Below, in pieces: positions 32,321-44,521 of a stretch of 64,000 nt of DNA; positions within the stretch are counted from its first letter, which is position 1, and the number at the start of each line of letters is the position of its first letter. The DNA is from Lineus longissimus (lineage: Eukaryota > Nemertea > Pilidiophora > Heteronemertea > Lineidae): contig NC_088311.1 of assembly GCF_910592395.1 (NCBI RefSeq), positions 11,532,501-11,596,500 of the forward strand. Direction: 5' to 3'. The notes under the pieces were generated by a model. The model was not told the DNA's origin. It searched no databases and was given only the letters and a program-made list of their open reading frames with translations. Made by a program: the position numbers and the translations under genes.

Positions 32321-34556
32321 GGGGCACATCAAAGTCGCCAAACTCCCGACTGGTTTGTCCAAATGTGTCTTCGAAAGGGCTCGGGTAGTAACTATCCCAC
32401 TCATAATCATTATTCGTCACCACGCTACCTTGTGGTGATTCCACCTGGTTGTCTTGTGAGTATGCCCGGCGTTGGCGACCGATGAATTCGCGCACCCGCT
32501 CGCTATTAGTTAGACCAGAGGTTATCTCGTCACTTGTTGCGCGGGCCCTTGTGGTCGTCCTGCGTATATTTTCAGTCTCCATCATGTTGTTCAAAGTGCC
32601 CCTTGATCTACTGAAATCGTGATCAGTTGCAGAGTAGTCTCTTTGATCCATATAGTGAAAGTTATGGATCTCGGAAGTATTGCAGCTGCTGCCCACTTGA
32701 GGACACATCGATGTGTCAGTGGAATGTATGCCGCCAGAGACATGAAGGTCAAGAATGAGATCCTTCTGTCTCATATTGCGTAACCTACTGCGACTGCGGC
32801 TACCGTGGCTACGGTGACTGGACGTGCGACTAGCCGAAACAAACTGGCGCAAATTCGGCTCGTACAATTCTACTGGACACAACTTAGAATGTGTCAGACT
32901 GAGACTTTTCTCGTTTGCGAAAGCCGACGACTCCTTCGATCCTGGAGGTGCTTGAAATCCAGATTCACAGGAGATCATAGTCCCGCCTATGCAGTCGGGA
33001 ATATATGATTCACTGGCTTCTGTGTTCAGAATTGAGGACATTGGGTGCATAGCAATGGCATCAATGCCACTAGAATTAACAGAGCTGGCAACACTTTCAC
33101 TAAAACGCCTTGCTAGATCTTCGCAGGGGAAATCGTGAGATAGGTCTGCAGCCGCACGTTTTAAATCCCCAGCGTGTGTCTCGAATGTGATACTTCGGAC
33201 CCCACAAGGTCTGGGTCTAGCGATGCTTTCTGCAGAAGACGTGTATTCGGTAGAAGAGCAGCTTATTTCGCTCCTGTCATCTTTTGATCTGAAAAGTCGA
33301 ACTTTGCGGCCACTTAGCGAGATGGCCTGTCCGACGTCCTGAGCATAGCTGGAGATGGAGGTGTATGAGGAAGGATAGCTACTGTTGAGAGAAGCCAGTC
33401 TATCAGGTGCTCCCTCGATCATCTTGCCATTACAGTCAGACATGACGTTACAAGGGTAGACGTTGTTTGTGTAGACGTGCACTTCAATTTCGTTCTCGCT
33501 GCCACCTGTCGGTGTGTTGTGCTGCGGGTGAAATGGCGATGGATAGGTTGTGGTTGAGTAACTCGGGCCGACAGGAGCATGTGGATTATCATATGACACA
33601 TGTTCAACAGACGACTCGGTCACTGTCTCTAGAGATGGTATTGACGAGACAACACTCGAGCGGTTTCTACCAGTAATACTTGGGTCAGAGCGAATCTGCC
33701 GTCTGTCCAATTTGGCTTGGAAGCCAGGAGTAAGCTCAGGATTGACCCAGGTTATATGATACATGTCCTTATTGATAGGTGATTTCTGATCGAAGAGATA
33801 CGGGTCAGATCTGGTCATTCCGGGAATGTAGCCTGGACTAGTGTTGCTATTGAGCTTGGCGGAAGCCTTCCCTGTCTTGTTAATCCAAGCGGAGTCCTCT
33901 TCGGTCACCGTGCTTAGATCAGGTGTGAAGAAATCCGAGTCACTGTTGGTAGAGTCAGCGGTAATGTAGGGTTTTGTCGCTACATCAAAGTTTCTGTAAG
34001 GAGACTGCTTCGACGGACCTACTCGTGGAGTACCTGTTCGTTTCGATGACATAGTTACTGGAGGGATGAAGTCATTTGGAATCGCGTATCCACTCAGAGG
34101 CAGTTCAGATAAAATATTATTCCTTGACTCTGGCTGAATTTCATTTGCACTCAGGTTGCGCCCACTTTCTCTCCGGAATCGCCAAAACGGAGGATTTTCA
34201 CCAAAACTAAACCCGAGGCGGCTCGGGCTGATCCCAGTTGTGTTGCGACCTGTTTTATAGTGTGTGTGCCATATCCAGCATATCCCTGCCATGAGGACAA
34301 AGACTCCTATGAAGATTAAGGGCAGCAGGAGACTAAGGCTAAATGGATTTGCTTCTGGCGCGGTCGACTCCGTTGTCTGAGGGTTGGCTATTGCAGGCGT
34401 AGTTGAAATAGATATACTAAGCATGGCTGTGTTGTTTGTATCAAATATATGAGTGCCCTCTAGAGATTGACACGAATCGAAATTCAGATTAATCAAACTG
34501 ACTACGCTTTCACAATAATCCCAAGTATCTGTCCACAGTCTCGAAGAGAAAAGCAC
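32250..34556 (-). CDS. Single-pass membrane protein with long cytoplasmic tail, 768 codons
   Basis: The largest intact host-like frame here. A short N-terminal part (about 72 residues, Thr/Ser-rich with NNT) precedes one clear membrane helix (about residues 73-95, FSLSLLLPLIFIGVFVLMAG) and then about 670 residues that are Ser/Thr/Pro-rich, mostly disordered, with tyrosine sites such as SYDNPHAP and NNDYEWDSYYPSP and a basic HRSHGSRSRSRLR patch. No enzymatic domain appears. It looks like a receptor or adhesion-protein tail. A polypyrimidine tract with TTCGAG just before the start (about 34548-34565) could be a splice acceptor, in which case 5' exons encode an ectodomain; otherwise ATG 34556 starts it. 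The stop lies in a 140-bp tandem repeat. I know no named family. Confidence 0.7.
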   Translation of the reverse strand: MLFSSRLWTDTWDYCESVVSLINLNFDSCQSLEGTHIFDTNNTAMLSISISTTPAIANPQTTESTAPEANPFSLSLLLPLIFIGVFVLMAGICWIWHTHYKTGRNTTGISPSRLGFSFGENPPFWRFRRESGRNLSANEIQPESRNNILSELPLSGYAIPNDFIPPVTMSSKRTGTPRVGPSKQSPYRNFDVATKPYITADSTNSDSDFFTPDLSTVTEEDSAWINKTGKASAKLNSNTSPGYIPGMTRSDPYLFDQKSPINKDMYHITWVNPELTPGFQAKLDRRQIRSDPSITGRNRSSVVSSIPSLETVTESSVEHVSYDNPHAPVGPSYSTTTYPSPFHPQHNTPTGGSENEIEVHVYTNNVYPCNVMSDCNGKMIEGAPDRLASLNSSYPSSYTSISSYAQDVGQAISLSGRKVRLFRSKDDRSEISCSSTEYTSSAESIARPRPCGVRSITFETHAGDLKRAAADLSHDFPCEDLARRFSESVASSVNSSGIDAIAMHPMSSILNTEASESYIPDCIGGTMISCESGFQAPPGSKESSAFANEKSLSLTHSKLCPVELYEPNLRQFVSASRTSSHRSHGSRSRSRLRNMRQKDLILDLHVSGGIHSTDTSMCPQVGSSCNTSEIHNFHYMDQRDYSATDHDFSRSRGTLNNMMETENIRRTTTRARATSDEITSGLTNSERVREFIGRQRRAYSQDNQVESPQGSVVTNNDYEWDSYYPSPFEDTFGQTSREFGDFDVPPPIVRLHGEPFGQPVLSTKQYWV

Positions 34557-34879
34557 AGAATGTTAGAAAAAGTTGCATCACTTCGTGTATGTAAAAGTTC
34601 CCCAAGTAGTCGAAGCGCCTATAAACGTTCAAATCCAAGGGCGTGTCATAACGATGTTTGAACGACGGGTTCCTCAAGGCTTTCACAAAGATCCCAACTT
34701 ATTCCGAAAGGTAGTCACAACACGGATGCACTGAAACACAAATACAAACGTTAAAGGACCATCGGTATTATTAAGGGCACCATTACCAAGCTATCGGCTG
34801 CCAAGTCACCATCCATTCTACAGTCGCAGTTTCCATCAATAATTAACTCAGGAAAAATTCAAAAACTGACTAAATGAAC

Positions 34880-35120
34880 GCACGATTTTGGTTCCGACTA
34901 CACTCGAGTGAGGCCTCGGCCGTGCAGAGACGTTTTTATGCGGATCGATGCACGGTGACGCGCTGTGTGGAGACGAAAATCTACACCACGACGCCACGCT
35001 GATGGTGCTCCATTACCCCACTACTGCGACGATAATGGAAATGACGTTGCGTCGTAATAGCGGGGTGACGTGAACTCCGATCTCGGCGTGTAATCACGTG
35101 GCGGTAAAAGTTTTTCGCGC
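34880..35120 (-). promoter_or_regulatory. CpG-rich segment upstream of the membrane-protein gene
   Basis: Unusually many CG dinucleotides for this window, with several TGACG/CGTCA words (CRE-like), 0.3-0.5 kb upstream of the minus-strand start. A plausible promoter; no initiator or TATA can be fixed. Confidence 0.35.
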
Positions 35121-36793
35121 CAGGATTTGTGCTCACCATAAAAAAATAATGAATAACGCCTTTTTCTATCGTCTAAGAGTTAAAACAAAATAACAAATAT
35201 AATGACGTAAAAAGACGCCCATTCATTTAAGGATTAACCTCAGTCTGCTAACATTACCTTGGAATCATCTTGAAGCTCGCCCTTCTCTAATAGGCCATTT
35301 CGAATGGGACGAATCCGAACCCATAGAAATCAAATGCACACACTCAGAACGCATCAGAAGGCCTAAGCCAACTTCGGAAAATACCACAAACCACTGTAAC
35401 CCTTTGTCGAGGTGACACGCATGACTGGTCAGCGCCCAAACAAACTTCTGCGAAAAGGATGATTTTGGTGATAAAGCAACATTTCATGGAGGTCCGTATT
35501 TCCTGAAGCCAGGGACTGTAACTACTCCTCTTTAAAAGCATAATGGACTAAAACTAAAACGTGATATAAGGGTATTTTGTATCAAATTTTGATATTTAAA
35601 CCTTTTTAACCAAAAAATTAAAAACTTGAAAACAAAGCTATGCAAGCCAGCACAAAGCAAAAGACATGGCATTCACCAATTTTGCTACCCCACCCGCAGA
35701 TCATAAAGAAGTACGTAAAATACTAACTACCCTGACACACACCACAAACCCGCAGATCCCATTCTGCATGAACTTTGCCTCGAAATCATGTATCTATCCT
35801 ACAATAGACGTTGTGGCTACGAAAAAGGAGGTGAATTGGGTTTCATAATGGGGCCTCGGAAATGCGTTGAATGTTTGCAACTTTTTGCTTAGTACGTGTG
35901 GATCCTCTAGAATCGTCACTGTTTTGTAGTTATAATTGGACTTCTTAAACAATAGCTTTTGAAGTTGAAATATCTCAATCTCAACTTTAATCTTTATAGG
36001 ACTGTAAGTTAACACACAGGGCTCTTTGGTAAAAAAGATTTAGTCAAATGTCATGAGGGCACATGAATATATTGTACCCCCAAAAGCACTGATTTCAACG
36101 GTTTCAGCGACTTCGGCGCCACCTATACTCTCGCGCCTTAATTATCCCACACTATTTCAAGTGGCATAATACGTTTGTATTGGGTTAGCTAATGGAATCC
36201 TATCATCCATGAACTAGCTTGGGATTTTGAGGGCGCGGTCTTAGGAAAGCCTGAAATACATGTGTCATTTCAGAAAAACTACTGTTTTGCAGCGCCTCGT
36301 ACAGGCTGCGCCCTCAACTACCCAGGGAAACTTTTCAACTTTCCACATCTCCTTCCATCATAGACTGACAATCAAAATGAAGCTGGGCAGTCAGTCAGTG
36401 TTCAGATGCGCTTTGAGATATTTCAACTTGAAAAGCTTTTTTTTTTGAAGGCCCAGTTTGACCCTCAAAACAGTGACCATTCAGAAGGCCCTAGAAAAAA
36501 ATCTATTTGTTTTAGGGACCTGGAATTTGGGGATTTTCCATTTACCCATAGACCTTTCACCAAAAAAATTCAGGTTAATCTGAGACGGTCAGTCATATAT
36601 CACCCACCATCTGAATCTTTGGCACCACCATTTCGACTGGAACTTGAAATTAGAATTCTTTCAAAACGAAGTGAATGCCAATGGACCTTTTTGAAGAAGT
36701 TTCTTTGGGCGCTGGCAACCAATTGCGGTCAATTTTGGCTATTTGACCTCTGTGCCTTGAAAAGTAGGTCAAATCAAAAACCCGGGTATTATG
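35121..36793. other. No gene; eroded inverted repeat
   Basis: The segment 35830-36010 (minus sense: GAGATATTTCAACTTCAAAA, then AAAACAGTGACGATTC) resembles 36414-36490 (GAGATATTTCAACTTGAAAA, then AAAACAGTGACCATTC) in inverse orientation, probably an old MITE or paired repeat. The word AAAGTAGGTCAAATCAAAAA (36758-36780) recurs at 42443-42464, suggesting a further interspersed family. No coding support. Confidence 0.45.
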
Positions 36794-37803
36794 GGTAGTT
36801 GATAAAGTATGGAATTAGTGAAACCTTGGAAACACTGATAAACCTTGGAATATTCAATGTAAACCATGGAATCACTGTGAAAATAGCGCGGGAAATCGGG
36901 TGCGTTCCTTCCACGATTTATACCCTCCCAACTGACAGTCTCGTCCCAGCTGACTTTATTGATAGCAATTTGCCAGTTAGTTCAGAAGCCAACATTTTTA
37001 ATGTGGAGGATGACGTCATCAATTGGCAATGCGTTGTGGTCGTTAAAATATTTTATTTCTCTTCAATGGAAGCAAAAATTAGTTTTTATGATTGTTTTGT
37101 ATTCCATAGACGATAAAGTATTATGCTCGGTACTAGATGCACGAGATCATAGGACAAACACACACGTGTGAATAAAAAAACCGCTTAGAACTGGTGACGT
37201 CACAAAGATCTCTGCATCCCTCGATGCGTACTGGAAGATGTAAGAAATCGCTCACGGCGAAGGAAATTTTCATCCGCAAACTTCGGTAATAAACATACAT
37301 GACTAGGCTTCTTTTATTCATCGTTTGTTATAAAATATCAGTCAATCATAGACAATTAGGCCTAGACATAGTCGTCAACCTTATCCATGCATAATGCATG
37401 ACAGGCCCCCAATTTTCTCTGTATCACCCTGTATGAACAGACCGATCCGTAGTTCAAATAGGCCCCGCGTGGTGGTGGCGTATTTATAAGCGGAGCGCTA
37501 TTGGTCCAGGTTATGGGTGTGTGGTGGGCGTGTCTTCCCATATTTGGGAGATCAGTACTGTACACTGGAGGCGAGGTACAACTGGGTTGTTCTAAAATAT
37601 AGACTATTGAATCGGATATGCGACAGATTTCTAAATTACCATAAAATTCCGATCTGATCATGTAAGAATAAGCTCCAAATGTTGATTCGTAACCACGTTA
37701 GGTTCGAATGGCATTATTTCATGTTTTTATGCATTTTTAGGACTGATTCCAAGGTTTATCACTGGTTCCAAGGTTTCACTGATTCCAAGCTTTATCAACT
37801 ACC
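36794..37803. mobile_element. TIR element family M1, copy 2, 9-bp target duplication
   Basis: Ends GGTAGTTGATAAAGTATGGA and the inverse of GGTAGTTGATAAAGCTTGGA; flanks GGTATTATG at 36785-36793 and 37804-37812 are a perfect 9-bp duplication. Subterminal GATAAACCTTGGAATCAGT-type repeats match copy 1 (27235-30381), which lies in the opposite orientation. At 1,010 bp it lacks the C/G-rich block of copy 1. A Mutator-like assignment rests on the 9-bp duplication only. Confidence 0.85.
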
Positions 37804-37839
37804 GGTATTATGTGATGAAGTCTAATGAGCAGTGCCCAC

Positions 37840-38085
37840 CTTCCCTAAAGGGATCAACAGAGAATCCATTAACAGTGCGCTGAAGGCGGGCCCGACCGCC
37901 TTCAGTAAAATAGCTTACCGGCGTCTATCTATGACATCACTGATAACCTAACAAAGTTTCTCTTCGGTGTGCCTAACAGCGCCTTCAGCTATACCGAAGT
38001 TTCCATTCGGGGATAGTGCCTATTGACATTTCGCCTATCCCTCCGATAACGCTATCAGAGTTTCGATTCGGTCGCCCCAGGTATA
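37840..38085 (+). repeat. Duplicated block B, copy 1
   Basis: Shares with 39058-39295: GATCAACAGAGAATCCATTA, TAACAGCGCCTTCAGCTA, TCGGGGATAGTGCCTATTGA, TATCCCTCCGAT, GCTATC(G/A)GAGTTTCGATTCGGTCG. No shared open frame. Confidence 0.75.
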
Positions 38086-39057
38086 AGCTAAATGAAATGT
38101 GCATATACACGGCAGTGTGTGACCGGTCATACACTGCTGATATACGTCACTTGAGGGTAGTTGGTAAAACCTGGACGCATATTTTGGACGCTGTACGGCG
38201 TTAAGTTTTGCATCGTTGGGTTGCATCACCTGCATTCAATGAATCTCGCCTCTACTATGTGAACCGCAGTGTGCCTTATCGAATTGACGGAACGCGGACT
38301 GGATTTGAACGGTTTGGGACTTTTAGTGTCATAAAAAACCCTAACCGAATAAGGGCCGGAATCGATTACCAGCTGGCCCACGCGAATGTTCAACCAGGGC
38401 TTCCGATAGCGAAGCTGGCGGTAGTGGCCCTAACAACGCCTATCAGCGGATAGTGTGCCAGCGCTGGTAAAATGGCCGAATCCAAACACTGTTAGTCTAT
38501 GCCACTGGTCCCTGCTGGTGGGCTATCGGTATGATAGGTTGTCGTGATGGTAGGCCCTATTCTTGAACCGAGGTTGGTCTATTAATACCGCTTGTCAGGA
38601 AATCTCTAATAGCTCCTTTGTTAGTTGCGCAACTTGCATTATCTGATGTCACTGCTTGCGCGGCGTTCATGGTCTGGTACTCATACTTCCACCCTTTCGG
38701 CTCTGTTCAGTTGGTTGTGCATCACGGCAAATCTTCGACGCAACGAATTCATTCAATCGGTCGACAGATCAGACGCAGAAGTCTTCATTGGGAAATTAAT
38801 GCTGCACTTGAGGAGTGACCCAAAGGGCTCGGGTATGAAAAAGCCGATAAGGGATTGGAGAAGCATGGGGCACTAATAGGTATGGGTTTACATCCATAAC
38901 ACTACCCTGTATTTGACTGCATGGAGATTTGAAGTTCAAGATTATATAAAAAAATCAAAATCAGCGAATGTTGCATTCAATATTGATGATGTATTGATGA
39001 TAATCAAGTGCGGTTTCGTTGACCCCCCCCCCCTCCACTTCAACCCTCCACTTCTCC
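38086..39057. other. No gene recognised
   Basis: Spacer between the two B copies; contains short frames without support and a poly-C run near 39024. Confidence 0.4.
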
Positions 39058-39295
39058 TGAGGTGATCAACAGAAAATCCATTAACAGTGCACTAAAGGCG
39101 GTCCCGCCTGACTTTAGTGAAATGGCTTATTGGCGCCTATCTATGAAGTCACTGAAGTTTCTATTCGGTGTGGCTAACAGCGCCTTCAGCTACCGGAGTT
39201 TCTATTCGGGGATAGTGCCTATTGACATTTGGTCTATCCCTCCGATCGGCATTGATAACGCTATCGGAGTTTCGATTCGGTCGGCCCTGAATGCG
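39058..39295 (+). repeat. Duplicated block B, copy 2
   Basis: Second copy of block B, same orientation, about 1.2 kb downstream of copy 1. Confidence 0.75.
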
Positions 39296-39668
39296 AACTT
39301 GTTGGTAATGTTGATTCTCATGGCGAAATCCGCGTATAGAACCTTTGCGTTAATAACTCTGGGCGCCATTTTCTCCTGACCCGGAAGTGCTCGGCTTCAC
39401 GGCAGAACACATTCATTTTTCGTCAATACGTCTGCAGAAAACTTATTTTTAATGCTCCCTTGCGAATAATATGCATTTCCACCGGTTTATCGTGTTGTAT
39501 AATCATCACAATATACGTGTAACATCCCAAAAGCGTACGACACTTTACCTAGAAGAAAGTTGACAGGAATGAAATATGTTTTTAGCGGACGAGTAAAGAC
39601 TAAGCGCCATTTGCAATCAAGTGTGCACTGCAGGCCAATCCTCGCCGTGCCCATATCATATATACGTT

Positions 39669-40588
39669 TATGGCTGACGCGAGTGGACAAAATTCAGAAT
39701 TATACCACGGCATAAAAAGGAATTGTGGTGCACCATAAATCAACCAATCAAAACATTGGATCTCGTGAATTATGCCGCGGCAGAATTCGGAATTATGCCA
39801 CGGCATAAATATGAATTGTGGTGTGGCATAATTCGACCAATCAGGAAGTGGCAATCGTTTTATTTGTGGTGCGGCATAAATCGCACTTCCGTCCACAATT
39901 CCTATTTATGCCGTGGCATAATTCACGAGATCCGATGTTTTGATTGGTTGATTTTATGGTGCACCACAATTGCGATTTACTTCCGTCCTCCATAAATGAC
40001 ACCTCCGTCTATGGCTGGCGGGAGTGGACAAATATCTGAATTAAGGGTCGGGATAAATCAGATTTATACCACGACTATATTCATAATAGTAGACAGCCAA
40101 TCAGAACCCCGCATTTCATGAATTATGGTGACCATTAAATCTGAATTATACCACGACATAAATGAATCAACCCACGACTATAATCGTTTTAGACCCACGA
40201 CTATATTCGTAATAGCAGACAGCCAATCAGAGAGCCGAATTTATGGACGGAAGTGCGATTTATGCCGCACCATAAATAATACGATTGCCACCTTCTGATT
40301 GGTCTAAATATGCCACACCACAATTCCTATTTATGCCGTGGCATAATTGTGAATTCTGCCGCGCCATTATTCACGAGATCCGATGCTTTGATTGGTTGAT
40401 TTATGCCGTGGCATAATTCTGAATTTTATCCACTCGCGCCAGCCATATCCGTCCACAATTCCTCTCGTGAATTATGCCGCGGCATAATTCACGAGATCCG
40501 AGGTTTTGATTGGTCAATTTATGGTGCACCACAATTCCGATTTATGCCGCGGCATAATTCTGAGTTTTGTCCACTCGCGCCAGCCATA
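39669..40588. mobile_element. CCGCGG foldback cluster, copy 2 (compound)
   Basis: Begins TATGGCTGACGCGAGTGGAC and ends with the inverse (GTCCACTCGCGCCAGCCATA). Internal copies of the same end occur at about 40011 (TATGGCTGGCGGGAGTGGAC) and about 40430-40447 (inverse), so at least two elements are nested or the ends were duplicated. It carries many TTATGCCRYGGCATAA boxes, GGTGCACCA modules and a related TTATACCACGAC box absent from copy 1. Non-coding. Confidence 0.75.
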
Positions 40589-41666
40589 TACATGCATGAA
40601 TGAGGACGAACGTTTCGGGCTGCAGACATCATCGGATCGGTAATGGCGCTGAATTGTTTTCGTCCGCTAAAGTTTTGTTTCATTTAATGCCAATTTTCTT
40701 ATCAAATGTGTAATATTGGACAATATGTTGATGTTACAGGTATTAAGTGATAATTAGAGAACATGATAAACTCGTTGGAGAACCTACCACTAATAAGGAG
40801 ACACTTGGAAATTTGCGAATTTTTGAGGCAGGGAAAAATTGCTACTCATTTTATTGAAGATCGTCTGGGCCATTTCAAAATGGAGGTAATCTTTTTCGCA
40901 GCGCATCTATTGGTGCATTTATAATGTGTAGTACATTTGTATGTCAGCCGCGTGTGATTTGCACTAGAAACACAAGCCATCAGAGATCAAACATGTATTA
41001 TCATAAACTTGCCATATTGAAAGTGCTTATTTTTATAGAGCTATGATTAAAACTGCCAGACCGTCCAAAGACACCCCCCCCCCCTCAACTTCCTCCCATC
41101 ATCCGCTATATGTAGGCACTAAATGTAAATTGGCTCACCTTTCGCTGGTCTGGTGATTTGTGACGGCTTCGAGAGGGAGGAAATCTCGCCTGAAATACGG
41201 CTCTATGTACAAATGCAAACTATCCGCACAGATACTACCACTGTAAATAACAAGTACCCCTGCGACGAGGCAGAACGAAGTGCACCACCCATATTCATCA
41301 TGTAATTATGGGGTATGAAAAGATTAACGATGTCCATTTCTTTATCAATGGTTCTAGCTATTATACTTACAATTGTATCGTATGCAATCACGTTATAAAA
41401 GAAAGTGTCAGAAATCAAGGTATTTTCTCTAATTCATTGAAAACACCTTGCAATAACCCCCTAATGTAAGTTCCACGACGGGCAAACTTCAGTCCACAGA
41501 TCACTCTTTCAATGCTCTCTTTAAATTTATGATAGGCCCCATTGATCAATGTCAGAAATGTATTGATTGACACCTCACAATGAAAAGGCCAGGGGCCATT
41601 GCGCTCGCCGTATAGATATTTGGGGGTTAGGAATTCATCCTGGTTAAGAAACATGCTCGATGTCGG
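40589..41666. other. No firm gene; two weak minus frames
   Basis: 41415-41654 (minus) encodes MFLNQDEFLTPKYLYGERNG... and 41203-41418 follows closely. The first looks protein-like but has no splice sites I can defend and no family match. The rest is featureless. Confidence 0.3.
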
Positions 41667-41751
41667 GTAGAATGGGGTTTTTGTCAGGTTTGTAGCCCCG
41701 CGTTTAATTGTAGCCCCTGCCTATGATTGGGCTACAAATACCCCATTCTAC
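41667..41751. repeat. Small palindromic element, 85 bp
   Basis: GTAGAATGGGGTTTTTGT pairs with ACAAATACCCCATTCTAC, and inside it TTGTAGCCCC pairs with the later GGGCTACAA. It resembles a minimal MITE. Confidence 0.65.
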
Positions 41752-43382
41752 CTTATAGTATACTGGTCAAATCAAAATCGGTATGACATGTGATGTATCC
41801 TTGCTTGGAGTACCTACCATGAAAATATTATTGAAAACAAGTCACCGATAAAGGCCAGAGACCTATATTAGCCAGCGTGTACATTCTAATGAATACAGGT
41901 TGGTGAAAAAAGGGTGCTTTAATTCCCACCAAATTTTATATGTGTTATGAAGAGGCCTTTATCAAAATAATGGTAAAAATTCAAAACATTCCAATACCGA
42001 TTGTCTGAGAAAAATTGATTTGTGTACAGCATTGCCATCAAATCGTCACTCGCGGACTGATATGGGCCTTTTAGAATACAAGTTCTAAACTGGCCAGTGA
42101 GACGATATTTCCTTAAATTAATCATCAAAAAGTATATCCCTGTTATGGCCTGGCTCTGTAGATTAAGAATCCACCAAAGATTGAAGAATAAATCCACTTT
42201 CACCCATCACAGTCATGTATTTACCACAGCTTCACAGTTCAGTACGGACTATGTGTCACTTCCGGCTGTGGATGAATACATGTCTCTGCCCTAAACAAGA
42301 TATTGCACTTTTTTTCTTTTCAGTTTTGGCTCCTTGGTGGCCAAGTCGAGAATCGCATTGAACGAAAATTCGGTGTCAGAAGTTATCTGGCAAAGAGAGT
42401 CATGTGTACAAAGTTTCAAGTTATTAGCTTCCTTGACCTCGAAAAGTAGGTCAAATCAAAAACTCATACGACCTGTGAAGTATCCTTGCTGAGACTGAAC
42501 TTCCAGCGGCATTGCCTCCGTTCGAAATACGTACATTGTAGCTTGGACGGAGACCCACCCATGGTCTCACTAGCCAGTGTGGTGGACCCCTCCGTGCGTG
42601 ACGCGAGACGTGCCCCTGCCGCGGGACGCATGGCATGTCCCGGATTGACCGAGAGATCAAATTGTTGGCATTAAAAACAGGAAAGTAGAGACCTTAGGAT
42701 GGTCTCTATGGCGCATTCAAGGCAACTAATTGGTTCTGTGACCAATAGGGAGCGCCACCTTCGACACCACCCGGATCCCACAAACGGTCAAAAATCACAC
42801 CAAATTTGCCCGACTCGGGACCAAGGAGCGGGCTCATATACTATGTTAAGGAGATTTTTCGGGCACATGAGCTGACCTCCATACGATAGCCAGTTGCGAT
42901 TTAATAGAACAACGATAAACGACATCCGACGACGTTAGGCCCCAGGTCTTTTGCCACACAATGTTCATCTCCTCAAGACTATTGTAGTCAGGAACTGATT
43001 TGTTTGTTTTTTTTAGTTTCTGAACGTGCTTGTCAAAAGTAGCTTTTGTCGGACAGTGCATGATCTCTTCATGTTGGGATACATTTCGATCCTGGTGAAA
43101 TCAATTCGCCTAATTGGTACTGGGCGCAACGTATGATATTACACGGGCACACATGGTCATTAGTGTTTGGATGCATGCCACACTCCGGCGCAGTGATAGT
43201 AGTCGTGTGATGAGGCGAAATGTCTGCATTTCATTGAACGGGCCCGCCCTGATTTAAAATCATTTGTGGCACGGGATGCCCAATTTCATGCATGCTACTG
43301 CTACAGTATACGTACACTGTAGGCCTTGGTCCGAGGACTTCCAAGTGTTCTCAATCAATGGAACAAAAAACACGGTGAGGTT
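41752..43382. other. No gene recognised
   Basis: A short direct repeat occurs at 41767-41810 and 42453-42494 (GTCAAATCAAAA...GTATCCTTGCT). Minus frames 41919-42203 and 42846-43061 are unsupported. Confidence 0.4.
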
Positions 43383-43720
43383 GAACAGATCAGCAGGTAC
43401 AGGCTATTCCAATCATTCCCCTACAACCAGCTGTTCAAAAGGTAATGTTAGTCACCCAACAGGGAGTGCAGGTAACTGATTAAGCTCCTGCATAACTAAA
43501 GAGCAATGGCTTGGCTTCTGTGGGTGGTATGGAGAATTGATAGTGTCCGATTAATAATTCCTCATTACTGCTCTACTAAAGTAAATTTTCCAAAATAAAC
43601 AAAACGTTGCATCAGGATAACATGTGACCAACATCCGTGCCAAATCTCAAGGCGATACAACGTCCCTAGTGAGACTTAACTCGTCCCCCTTCCAGCGTTA
43701 ATCATAATAGATGTACAGAA
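43383..43720 (+). repeat. Interspersed repeat shared with 16.74-17.09 kb
   Basis: Same ordered modules as the first copy, plus a 20-25-base insertion near 43505. It is not surrounded by the TIRs that bound the first copy, so it may be the older or independent unit. Confidence 0.7.
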
Positions 43721-44521
43721 TATATTTATATTCTTTTCGGTATCCCAAAATGGCTACCGCGTCGATCACGCGAAAACACTGTAACTTGATAACTACAGAA
43801 GGTTTTCAATAGCAGGGTAAATGCATCTTTTATTGGTTGATTTTAGCGTGTATGGAGTAACTGTTATATTATACAGATCTATACTTCTAATTATAAGAAC
43901 AGCGTTTACGTAATTTGGCAACTCTTTCGCTATTTTCTTCGCAACAATTAATGAAGTATACCATTTTAACCCTTTCATGCATGCAATTTTTGTCAACTTG
44001 ACACCGCCTCACATTCTGTATACACCTTTCCAGAAATGGGGCGCTGAGTGTCCGAAATAGTGATGTCATAAGGGGAAGCTAGGCCTTATGGTGGAGGGAC
44101 AAAGGAGATAGTCATGGTTGACCAATACACTTAAATGCCTTTAATGACGGACAAGGGGGGAAAAGTTAGTTCCAATGCAAGCCACCAATTTCGGGAAGCA
44201 TGTATAGTATGTGTTAATCGGTCGGCCCGCGAAACTTGTTCGGAATGTCTAGGTTCAGGCAACTAGTGATCAACCCGTCATCCGCGAGAATAGTGGTCTG
44301 GTCAATTTCATAAGTGCTCAGGCCTACTCGTCCGCATTCATTGCTTGCGTGAATGACCATCGTGCTGAACTGCATTAACCCTTGGCATTCCAGTAGTGGG
44401 ATTGAAGAAAAACTGATGACACGTTTTGATGAATTCTATTTTGTTTAGCAGACTTGAAACTTTGACCATTCGTCACAGGATTTCTACACACGAGAAGAAT
44501 TGTTAGCAGGGTATGGTAGGT
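43721..44521. other. No gene recognised
   Basis: Only small unsupported frames on the minus strand. Confidence 0.4.
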
